Assembly: GCF_963668215.1 (NCBI RefSeq)
Contig: NZ_OY764190.1
Span: forward strand, 372,001 to 436,000
DNA: 64,000 bases
Direction: 5' to 3'
DNA from: an uncultured Desulfosarcina sp.
Lineage (GTDB): Bacteria; Desulfobacterota; Desulfobacteria; Desulfobacterales; Desulfosarcinaceae
The position numbers and the translations under genes are program-made. The notes under the pieces are model-generated. The model was not told the DNA's origin. It worked only from the letters and a program-made list of their open reading frames with translations, and searched no databases. Position 1 is the first letter of the stretch, and each line of letters opens with the position of its first letter. This document shows positions 28,232 through 36,172 of this stretch, piece by piece.

Positions 28232-29251
28232 TGGAACACCTCCTGTTGCCCGTATACATTGGGCTTTCCGAGGTGTCCACTAAATTGGGGTAAATCCAAC
28301 AAGGTCCTTTGGCACTTTGAACGTTTCACCAAAAATGTTGAGGACGCAGTCGCTTCGTATAAATCGGACCAGAATGATGTTACCATCAGGAATATCCTCG
28401 ATGGTTGGGATTTTCGTATTCGGGCCGAGCGTTTTTATCGGAAACGGGCATTGCTTTATTACCTCGGAAGGTGTTTTGCCTTTCAGGCAACTGTATCGGT
28501 GATACCGGTTGTGGAAACGTTGGAAATTCTTGCTCTGCCGTTTCAGATGGACATAGCTGTGAAACCATTGCCGCCGGAAAAACTTTTTGTTGTAGGTGTC
28601 GTTGAAGCTCTCGACCACAGCATTTCGCCACGGCTCCGACACAGGAATAAACACGGGCTGGACCCCGAAATGCAAGCATAGCCGAATGACCAGGCCTGGT
28701 GACCGAGGGTAACGATTGCTGCCACGGAAACTCAGTTCGTTATCAAGTTGCAGGAAATCCGGCAGCCCTATCGCTTTCCAACCACGAAGCAGGCTTTGGG
28801 CGACTGGCCGATCCGCTTTAGTTCGCTGTGATTCGATATAAACCCGGTGGCTGAAAATATCGATCACATTGAACGAGTAAAACTTGCCATCCCCTTTGAT
28901 GTACCGAGGTCCGACAAGGTCGGCCTGATGGATGTTATTGATGTCGAGCGCTTCTCTAAAATACGGATATTCAACACCCTTGGGGATGTAACGAGTTTTT
29001 TTTAACCAAGCCTTCGGCTCTCAAGACCCGTTTTATAGTGCTGTCCGAAGGCAGCTGATATCCAGCTTTTTTGAGTTCCCATTTGATGGCTGATGGGCCG
29101 AATTGGGCGAACCGCTGGGCATCGAGGTGGCGGCGCGTTTCAATAATGCGTTTTCTGTCCTCCGGTCGTAACGCTCTGGGAGAGTGAAGTGGCGCGGAAT
29201 ATTGAGACAGGTGTATAAGCAATGGATCAAGAATATCGAAAGGAAAGATCC

Positions 29252-29560
29252 ATGGCAAAACATCGTATCCGTCGTAGCGCAGAATTCAAGGCGAAGGTCG
29301 CCCTTGCTGCATTGTCCGAGGCAAAGACCCTGGCCGAACTATCCAGTGAGTATGGCGTTCATCAGACACAAATCACTCGCTGGAAACAGGAACTGGTCGC
29401 CAATGCACCGGATTTGTTTGGTAAGGCTAAGAAAAAGGCGCTCAACCACGAAGCCGAGGTTAACGAACTTCACCGCCAGATCGGCAAGCTCAAGGTTGAA
29501 AACGATTTTTTGTCCAATCTGCCCGGTCTGAACTCGACCGGGCGCAGAAACAGAAGGTGA
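29252..29560 (+). CDS. IS3-family OrfA of the second element
   Basis: About 102 residues from ATG 29252 (MAKHRIRRSAEFKAKVALA), preceded by GGAAAG; an earlier ATG at 29222 is in frame. It is a helix-turn-helix protein of the HTH_Tnp_1 type, with a coiled coil (EVNELHRQIGKLKVENDFL) before the end. The downstream OrfB begins in another frame overlapping its last codons, as in programmed -1 frameshifting. Confidence 0.8.
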   Translation: MAKHRIRRSAEFKAKVALAALSEAKTLAELSSEYGVHQTQITRWKQELVANAPDLFGKAKKKALNHEAEVNELHRQIGKLKVENDFLSNLPGLNSTGRRNRR

Positions 29561-30266
29561 TTGCAACCGGTCACCCGGATGTTTCTGTAAAGCGGCGCTG
29601 CCAATTATTGGGTATATCCCGTGCAAGTTATTATCGTGGCCCCTCTATGGGACTGCGGCAAGGGGACCGGGAACTGATGCGTCGGATCGATAGACTCTAC
29701 ACGGATCATCCCTGGATGGGCAGTCGTTCCCTGGCCGATCATTTAACGAGTCCTGATCGACCGATAGGACGCGGGCGTGTCAGACGCCTGATGCGTATCA
29801 TGGGCATCGAATCCCTGGCACCCAAGCCGGGTACCAGCAGGCGTCAACCCAGGCATCCGGTCTATCCCTATCTGCTGCGAAGGATGACCATTGATCGCCC
29901 CAACCAGGTGTGGGCCACCGATATTACGTATATTCACATGGCCCGCGGTCATATGTATCTAATCGCAATCATGGACTGGGCTACCCGGAAAGTCCTCTCC
30001 TGGCGGTTATCCAATACCCTTGACACACAGTTTTGCGTGGAGGCCCTCAAAGCAGCGCTACTCAAATATGGCGCTCCGGAAATCTTCAACAGCGACCAGG
30101 GTTGCCAGTTCACGAGCGAGGCCTTTACCTCCGTGCTGAAAGCCTGGAAAGTTAAGATCAGCATGGATGGCAAGGGACGGTTCAAAGACAACATCTTTAT
30201 GGATTTACCCCAATTTAGTGGACACCTCGGAAAGCCCAATGTATACGGGCAACAGGAGGTGTTCCA

Positions 30267-30566
30267 TTGTCAAAGAAAAAACGAAAGACTTACAACCGTG
30301 AATTTAAGAAGGAGGCCGTGGCACTGATCACCGACAAGGGATACAGCGTTGCCGAAGCCTCCCGGAATCTGGGTGTCGAATACAGTGTCCTGCGCCGCTG
30401 GAAAATGCAGTTGGCCGATGATCCCCAAAATGCCTTTCCCGGTAAAGGGCGGCAAAAAGCTGATGACCAGGAAGTTCGCAATCTCCAAAAGGAACTGGAG
30501 CGGGTAAAAGAGGAACGTGACATCTTAAAAAAAGCACTGGCCTACTTTGCGGAGGATCAGAAATGA
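30267..30566 (+). CDS. IS3 OrfA (copy 2)
   Basis: Identical in translation to OrfA of copy 1 (99 residues, TTG start with AGGAGGTG upstream). Helix-turn-helix and coiled coil are complete. Confidence 0.85.
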   Translation: MSKKKRKTYNREFKKEAVALITDKGYSVAEASRNLGVEYSVLRRWKMQLADDPQNAFPGKGRQKADDQEVRNLQKELERVKEERDILKKALAYFAEDQK

Positions 30567-31426
30567 AATTTCAATTCATCTCTGACCACCGGGAGACGTT
30601 CAAGGTAGGCCGCATGTGTGCGTTGCTTAATGTCTCCCCCTCTGGATTTTACGCCTGGCTCAATCGACCGGAGAGCCGCCGGATCATCGAAAACCGGGCT
30701 TTAGAGAATAGAATACGTGTCCTTCACGCCGCCAGCCACGGTATTTACGGGTCGCCCAAAATTCACCGGGACCTTACCGACGAAGGCATTCGTTGTGGCA
30801 AAAACCGCGTAGCCCGGATAATGCGTGAAGCTGGCATCCGGTCTCGTACAAAAAAGAAATTCAAAGTCACGACCAACTCCCGGCACAACCTGCCGGTGGC
30901 TCCCAACCTGTTGAATCAGGAGTTCACCGTAGATGCTCCGGACCGCACCTGGGTCGGCGATATCACCTACATTCATACCCAGGAAGGGTGGGTGTATCTG
31001 GCCGTTCTGATTGATCTGTTCAACCGCAAGGTGGTCGGCTGGTCCGCCTCACCCCGGATGACCCGACAATTGACCATCGATGCGTTGCAAATGGCGCTGG
31101 ATCATCGACGCCCTGACCCGGGATTAATGCACCACTCAGATCGGGGCAGCCAGTACGCTTCTGGAGATTACCAGAAACTGCTCACTAAACATCAGATGAT
31201 TTGCAGCATGAGCCGCAAGGGAAACTGCTATGACAACGCGGTTGCGGAAAGTTTCTTCCGCCTGCTGAAAACCGAGTGGGTGAATCATCACCGGTACCTC
31301 AGCCGGTCAGAAGCGATCAGCAGCCTATTTTACTATATCGAAATCTTCTACAATCGAAAAAGACGTCACTCTGTGCTTGATTATGCAACGCCGCAAGAAT
31401 ACGAAAATTTCCCCTTTGCGGCTTAA
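30563..31426 (+). CDS. IS3 transposase OrfB (copy 2)
   Basis: Identical in translation to OrfB of copy 1 (287 residues, complete DDE set). It overlaps the OrfA stop by four bases (ATGA). Confidence 0.9.
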   Translation: MKFQFISDHRETFKVGRMCALLNVSPSGFYAWLNRPESRRIIENRALENRIRVLHAASHGIYGSPKIHRDLTDEGIRCGKNRVARIMREAGIRSRTKKKFKVTTNSRHNLPVAPNLLNQEFTVDAPDRTWVGDITYIHTQEGWVYLAVLIDLFNRKVVGWSASPRMTRQLTIDALQMALDHRRPDPGLMHHSDRGSQYASGDYQKLLTKHQMICSMSRKGNCYDNAVAESFFRLLKTEWVNHHRYLSRSEAISSLFYYIEIFYNRKRRHSVLDYATPQEYENFPFAA

Positions 31427-32063
31427 CTCGGTGTCCACTAATTCGGGGGAAATCCATTATCGAGCGCCTCTGGCGCACCCTGAAATATGAAAGAATATAC
31501 CTCAGGGATTACGAAACCGGTGTTGAACTATCCCGGGATCTGACCATCTGGTTCGACTGGTATAATGAAAACCGGAAGCATTCGTCTCTTGACAAACTGA
31601 CCCCAAATGAGGCTTATGCTCAAGGACTTCAAAATCAAAACCAGGCCGCCTGAAGCCGACAACAATCATGATTTCGTCTCATTGCTTATCTCACCCTTCA
31701 GGCTGTCTCTCCTTTCAAGGCCATTTAAGTTTTTCTCCTTGAATGAATCGATTGATAGCTGTTTTACGGATTTCTTGTTCCATCATGACACCTCCGATAA
31801 TAGATTTTCTTCGGAGATTATCAAAGATCGAAAATAACTTAAATCGGGTTAACGATGTCGTGACCCTTTGGACCCTTAAGAGTTAACGATGTTTTGGCCC
31901 TTTTGGGTTAACGATGTCTTGACCCTTGTCAAATATCTGTTAAAATTCAGCAATTCCGCATTCGTTCAAATCAATTATTTTCTTGACAACCGCCGGCTCA
32001 TTATAGTCATAAGCTCAAAATAAAAAGGCTCTTTTAAAGAACACTAAAGTTTCCTATAAAGCA

Positions 32064-33395
32064 TCACGCCGCCATGTGCAGCAGTACGTCCACCAGTGAA
32101 TTTATGACGGATATACGTGGGCCAGGGAAAAGCCTACGAAAATTATCGTCCATGGCGGCTTTGGCTATCGATCGGCGAACGTCCGAGAAGGCAAAATGGC
32201 TCCGGCCATCAACTGCATGCCGACGGGTTGGTGTCTTCTCGGCCCGACTTGCATAGATCCAGGCGACGGTGGTCGCCAACATGCAAAAGTGCAGGTGGTT
32301 GCCGACCGCCTGCGGATGACGGGTTTGCGTTTCGGCACTGCCGATGTCGCGTTTCAGTTCTTTGAACAGGGCTTCGATTTTCCAGCGGGCACCATAATAC
32401 TCAACGATCTGTCGAACGGACAGGGACATGTCGGTTGAGAAAAAAGCCACCCACTGGGTTTGTCGATAAACCCAAACCACTTTGACGGCACAGCGCATCG
32501 TTTTGAGCATGACCACACGCTCATAGGCCAAGATGGTCCTGTCGCGGCCATACAAATTGACGGTGTATTCCTGTGCCAGAGATCTGTAATACGCAGCCAT
32601 CGACGCCGCATTGCCCAATTTCCGGCCGTATTTTCGGGGCCGCCCCACCCGACTGCTGACATGCGGACCGGGCAGATCGAACAGATTGCTGTTCGATCTG
32701 AGCCGGGAAATCATGTCAATCCATATTCCCAGTCGATCATGCAGCGGCTTCCACAAGCCATTGTTACCGAACCAGGAATCGGTGGTGACGATGATCCGCT
32801 TTCGACCAAAGACCCCGGCAACATCTGTGATCATGTCGACAGCCATGGCCATCTTGCTGGTAAACGCCAATTTCGGCCCGCCTTGGCGATGCATGCGGGC
32901 AATGCTCTTTTTCAGGTGATAGAAGCGGTAGCTCAAGGGCAGGCACGCCCATCGTCCCTTGACGATCTTCAGCAGTCCCACGGTAACGACATTCTGTGCC
33001 CACGGATATTTCGACTGATTCTGTTTGGCAGCATGATCGAATATCTTTTCGCATCCGAAGATTTTCTTGCCCGTTTTGGGGTTGACATAGTCATCCAGTG
33101 CCAGCAACAGCCGCCCGCCGGTCAGTGGTTGGGGAATCATTTTCCACAGCGTCTGCCACAATCGTTTCCATGGTATCTTTGGAGATGCCATGAACGTGTA
33201 GAATCGTTTTCGCCGTATCCCGGTAAAGCCGAACAGGGATCTGAGACACCGGAGGATGCACGATGTCCTGGACGAGGCGAAAGGCACGATGATCGCCATG
33301 ATCGTATAGGTGAACCAGATTCCGCACTCTTGACCTTTTCGAGACTGCGGGAATTCGTTTTTGAGTTTTTCGAGAATGTCGTGTAGGATGAACAT
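32064..33395 (-). CDS. IS4-like transposase (DDE)
   Basis: 443 residues from ATG 33395 (MFILHDILEKLKNEF), with GGGAG upstream; an upstream ATG adds 22 residues without a good site. First Asp in LLLALDDYVNP, second in VTTDSWFGN. The IS4 signature Y-x2-R-x3-E-x6-K is exact in YGARWKIEALFKELK (near ~365-380). The frame looks complete. Terminal inverted repeats could not be recognised in the flanks, so the element's boundaries are not given. Confidence 0.8.
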   Translation of the reverse strand: MFILHDILEKLKNEFPQSRKGQECGIWFTYTIMAIIVPFASSRTSCILRCLRSLFGFTGIRRKRFYTFMASPKIPWKRLWQTLWKMIPQPLTGGRLLLALDDYVNPKTGKKIFGCEKIFDHAAKQNQSKYPWAQNVVTVGLLKIVKGRWACLPLSYRFYHLKKSIARMHRQGGPKLAFTSKMAMAVDMITDVAGVFGRKRIIVTTDSWFGNNGLWKPLHDRLGIWIDMISRLRSNSNLFDLPGPHVSSRVGRPRKYGRKLGNAASMAAYYRSLAQEYTVNLYGRDRTILAYERVVMLKTMRCAVKVVWVYRQTQWVAFFSTDMSLSVRQIVEYYGARWKIEALFKELKRDIGSAETQTRHPQAVGNHLHFCMLATTVAWIYASRAEKTPTRRHAVDGRSHFAFSDVRRSIAKAAMDDNFRRLFPGPRISVINSLVDVLLHMAA

Positions 33396-33684
33396 GCGAG
33401 GCTCCCGGTTTTGGTGTTTTTTTTCGTGGTAGAAGAAGCATACCACAACCGGCCCTCGCATTCAATCATAACTTCCCGTATTTTATACATATTTACGCTT
33501 ATCATTAAAAAATCAGCCGAATATGTCCAATGATATCAATGGGTTACAAGGAGCCGCCATTCTATTAACCGCCTGTAATCATTAACAATATTTACACGTC
33601 GCGAGAATTCTCAACCATCTTGCCGCCACCCAAAACGGGGAAACTTCAGTAAAGAACAGTAACCCTATCAAAAAAGGGGAAGCC

Positions 33685-34842
33685 GTGTACAAACTTCAAT
33701 TTGACCCTGCGGTATGTGCGTCGTGCACCACTGTCGACTGTCTGGTGAGGTGCCAGTATTTGGGCTATGGATTTGAAGAGGCGAGAAGAGAGAAAACCGC
33801 CATTTTAGACGGAGAAAAAGCAAAAACCCTTGAGGCATGTGTAACATGCTATGCCTGTGAAGAATATTGCCCGAACAAGAATCATCCGTTTTATCAGATT
33901 GTAGAGCGGCAGGAGGCATTGGGCATCCTGCCGGCACCTGTGCCTCTGACCAAACAGCAGCTGCGCATGATGGTCCCAAGGGGTGACGCCACTGCTCAAA
34001 AGGTCACAAAACCGGTGATTGACATGTGTTTTTTCCCGATGCTGTTGGGATGTATCCGGGGAAAACTGTATGAAGGCGTTTCCACCATCGCGGGAAGCGA
34101 TATTTTCTGCAACATCATGTGGCTCCATTTTGCAAAAAATTCCGTGATTCGCGAACGGCTTCCAAAGGTTATCGATACCATTCAAAAGTATTATCTCGAA
34201 GACAGCGGCGTGGATGAAATCATCTGTTTTCATGACGAATGCTATGGAACGTTTACCCACCTGGCACCGGCCTTTGGCATTGATGTCCCCTTTAAATCTG
34301 TCCATCTGTTTGAATATCTCGCCAAAAAGCTTGAGGATCTTTCAAAGGAGATCCGTCCCTTAAACACGAAGGTGGCGTATCAACGGCCGTGTTCCAACCG
34401 GTTGATACCGGAAACCCAGCACTGGGTGGATGATATTTTCAAAAAAATAGGCGCGGACCGTGTGGAAAGGGAATATGACCGGGAAAATGCACTATGCTGC
34501 GGCGGGGTCCCGAGGATTCATCAAAGAGATGATCTTGCAGACGACATCCAGAAAAAAAATATCGACGATATGGAAAACGCCGGTGTCCAATATTGCGTTT
34601 TCAACTGTCCGGCATGTTTGTTCACCCTGGGCGATGCGGTTTCACAAAGGGGCATCATACCGATTCTGATGAGCGATCTGTGTCAACTCGCTTTGGCCTA
34701 TCTTTCAATCAAGGAGTGTAGCTATGACCGATGTTCTGCAAAAACTGGGCGCCATTGTCGGAAAGGAATATGTATCCGGACAGGCCGAGGAACAATATAT
34801 CTACTCCATGGACCCGGGAACAATGCCCCCCGGCAAACCTGA
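33685..34842 (+). CDS. Fe-S oxidoreductase with ferredoxin-like N-terminus and CCG domains (HdrD/GlcF-like)
   Basis: 385 residues from GTG, with AAAAGGGG upstream. Cys clusters CASCTTVDCLVRC (~11-23) and CVTCYACEEYCP (~53-64) bind two Fe-S clusters. CCG-type motifs follow: HDECYG (~187), RPCSN (~236), ALCCGG (~270), FNCPACL (~304). Such subunits pass electrons between a flavoprotein and the quinone pool or ferredoxin. The reading frame runs 119 bases into the next gene, and the last ~39 residues there look like a shadow of that gene. The original stop may have been lost by an indel near 34715. It is the first gene of a three-gene operon. Confidence 0.8.
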   Translation: MYKLQFDPAVCASCTTVDCLVRCQYLGYGFEEARREKTAILDGEKAKTLEACVTCYACEEYCPNKNHPFYQIVERQEALGILPAPVPLTKQQLRMMVPRGDATAQKVTKPVIDMCFFPMLLGCIRGKLYEGVSTIAGSDIFCNIMWLHFAKNSVIRERLPKVIDTIQKYYLEDSGVDEIICFHDECYGTFTHLAPAFGIDVPFKSVHLFEYLAKKLEDLSKEIRPLNTKVAYQRPCSNRLIPETQHWVDDIFKKIGADRVEREYDRENALCCGGVPRIHQRDDLADDIQKKNIDDMENAGVQYCVFNCPACLFTLGDAVSQRGIIPILMSDLCQLALAYLSIKECSYDRCSAKTGRHCRKGICIRTGRGTIYLLHGPGNNAPRQT

Positions 34843-36103
34843 CGTTGTGGTGATGCCCGGGACCACCGGAGAAGTATCGAAAATCATGAAATTTGCCAGT
34901 GCCCGTGAAATACCGGTTGTTCCCATGGGAGCGGGCCTTGTGCTCTCGGGCCTGACAAGGGCATTAAAGGGCGGCATCGTCCTTGACATGAAACGGATGA
35001 ACCGGATTATCGAGGTCAACGACATCAGCCGCTATGCGGTGGTGGAGGCCGGCGCCTCCCAGGGCATGCTCCAGGCATATCTCAAAAAACACCATCCCGG
35101 GTTAAAGCATTCCGTACCGGATGCTCCCCCCATCGCCACCGTGGCCGGGAATGTCACGATTTATGGCTCAGGCCATTTATCCCATATGGCCGGATTTCAC
35201 TCCGACATGCTCAACGGTCTTGAGGTGGTCCTGCCGGACGGGGAAATTGTCAAAATCGGTTCCTGTGCCACCTCGGACCAATGGTTTGCCAGAGCGCCCC
35301 TGCCGGATCTTGCAGGCCTTTTTCTGGGCTGGGCCGGAACAACCGGTGTTGTCACCAAACTTTCCATCAAATTGTACCCGGATTATCCCATCAATGACGT
35401 CAGCATATTCGTCCATGAAGATCCCGGCATGATGCCGGATATTTTAAACCGGCTCACCGGGGCCCAGGTGGCCGAAGACATTGTCACCTGGATGACGCCA
35501 AAACCGGACTGGGCCAAGGGGTTCCAGCATTGCAATGTCCATTACGGGGCACAGAGCCAGGAGGAACTGGTGTGGAAACGCAACCTGCTCCGGGCATCGG
35601 TCAAGTCGTACATAGAGAATCGAACCGGAGGATTCATGATGCTTCCCCAGGTCATGAAGGCCGCCTTTCTGGATGTCCCGTCACGCACGCTGTCACGGTT
35701 TGCCGATACGAAAAAGGGCGGGGGATTCGAATATGTGGGAGCGATCATGCCGGTGGAGAAATACCCCAAAGCCTATGCCCTGGGCCTTGAGGTTGCCGAA
35801 AAAATCGGCACAACCTATTCAATGGGCTCGCGAATTATCGGGGTGAATCATTGCATGATGTTTTTTTACGCCTATGCCTTCAACCGTGCGGATGCTTCGG
35901 ATGTGGAAAACGCCCAGAAAGCACTGGAGATGACCAATTCAGCGGTCATTGAAATGGGCGGAATTCCCTGGAAAGCGGAAGCCCCTGCCCAAAAGGAAAT
36001 CATCAAGAAAATGGATCCAGGCATGTTCGGGCTGATGAACCGGATAAGAGGGATAATGGACCCCAAAGGCATTATGAATCCCGGAAATTGGGAGGCGGAC
36101 TGA
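34724..36103 (+). CDS. FAD-linked oxidase, GlcD-like (2-hydroxyacid dehydrogenase flavin subunit)
   Basis: 459 residues; AAGGAG precedes the ATG. The FAD_binding_4 (PCMH) fold is clear from VVVMPGTTGEVSKIMKFA and VPMGAGLVLSG (~45-85), with VAGNVTIYGSGHLS around 140. The FAD-oxidase C-terminal domain ends in the usual DPKGIMNPG. It would oxidise a 2-hydroxy acid such as glycolate or lactate and pass electrons to the flanking Fe-S subunits. The substrate is not known. Confidence 0.85.
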   Translation: MTDVLQKLGAIVGKEYVSGQAEEQYIYSMDPGTMPPGKPDVVVMPGTTGEVSKIMKFASAREIPVVPMGAGLVLSGLTRALKGGIVLDMKRMNRIIEVNDISRYAVVEAGASQGMLQAYLKKHHPGLKHSVPDAPPIATVAGNVTIYGSGHLSHMAGFHSDMLNGLEVVLPDGEIVKIGSCATSDQWFARAPLPDLAGLFLGWAGTTGVVTKLSIKLYPDYPINDVSIFVHEDPGMMPDILNRLTGAQVAEDIVTWMTPKPDWAKGFQHCNVHYGAQSQEELVWKRNLLRASVKSYIENRTGGFMMLPQVMKAAFLDVPSRTLSRFADTKKGGGFEYVGAIMPVEKYPKAYALGLEVAEKIGTTYSMGSRIIGVNHCMMFFYAYAFNRADASDVENAQKALEMTNSAVIEMGGIPWKAEAPAQKEIIKKMDPGMFGLMNRIRGIMDPKGIMNPGNWEAD

Positions 36104-36172
36104 TATGCAATACGAGGAAATATTACACAGGTGCTTTCGATGCGGCTACTGCAAATTCCCGGGAAATTATTT

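Larger units (their letters stand above)
27042..28298 (-). mobile_element. IS3-family insertion sequence, copy 1 (1257 bp)
   Basis: Ends start TGGATTTCCCCCGAATTAGTGG (left) and, inward from the right, TGGATTTACCCCAATTTAG: imperfect inverted repeats sharing the following GTGGACACC. ACA on both sides (27039-27041, 28299-28301) is a 3-bp target duplication. It holds orfA and orfB on the minus strand. Copy 2 at 30200-31456 has the same length in opposite orientation. One synonymous difference was noticed (GAT versus GAC in orfB). Confidence 0.9.
30200..31456 (+). mobile_element. IS3-family insertion sequence, copy 2 (1257 bp)
   Basis: Same element as copy 1, in opposite orientation, inserted in the OrfB gene of the second IS3-family element. 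The ends match copy 1 (TGGATTTACCCC... / ...GGGGGAAATCCA), and TTA is duplicated. It is the innermost and thus youngest layer of the nest. Confidence 0.9.
29557..31653 (+). pseudogene. IS3-family OrfB of the second element, interrupted by IS3 copy 2
   Basis: The rve core is present with VWATDITYIHMA and FNSDQGCQFTS. It breaks at KDNIF, where IS3 copy 2 inserts at 30200. The remaining segment resumes at 31457 with the catalytic Glu region (IERLWRTLKYE) and ends at TGA 31651-31653. TTA on both sides (30197-30199, 31457-31459) is the 3-bp duplication. Removing 30200-31459 restores the frame. Confidence 0.85.
29203..31709 (+). mobile_element. Second IS3-family element, split by IS3 copy 2
   Basis: Ends share TGAGACAG and ATAAGCAATG (left 29203; right as complement near 31690-31709). 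Subtracting the nested copy 2 and its duplication gives ~1247 bp, usual for IS3. No clear target duplication is seen, and the host transposase has lost about 70 bases at the junction, suggesting a deletion. The right boundary is accurate to a few bases. Confidence 0.65.
26936..31786 (-). pseudogene. Transposase of the outer integrase-core element, broken in several places
   Basis: The start is at 31786 (MMEQEIRKTAINRFI, with GGAGGTGTC upstream), but the frame is cut by the IS at 29203-31709. The next part (29202-28971) encodes a helix-turn-helix-like stretch and shifts frame at eight A (~28992-28999 on the complement). Then the D-D-E core follows: VIDIFSHRVYIE, LQLDNELSF, and Glu in NAVVESFNDTY. 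An IS3 insertion at 27042-28298 splits the last 32 codons; joined across it, KVPKDLV continues into YSYVKAVIVTE and stops at 26936. It is inactive. Confidence 0.75.
26853..31931 (-). mobile_element. Integrase-core IS with GTTAACC-repeat ends, itself split by two nested insertions
   Basis: Outer ends are inverted repeats: TGCCAAAGTCCAAGACATCG on the left, and inward from the right TGACAAGGGTCAAGACATCG. Further copies of (G)ACATCGTTAAC lie just inside each end, two on the left and three on the right, probably transposase sites. The outer flanks carry a perfect 6-bp duplication AATATC (26847-26852, 31932-31937). Subtracting the nested elements leaves about 1.3 kb. The transposase resembles IS481-type integrase-core enzymes, but the family is not certain. 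Confidence 0.75.
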
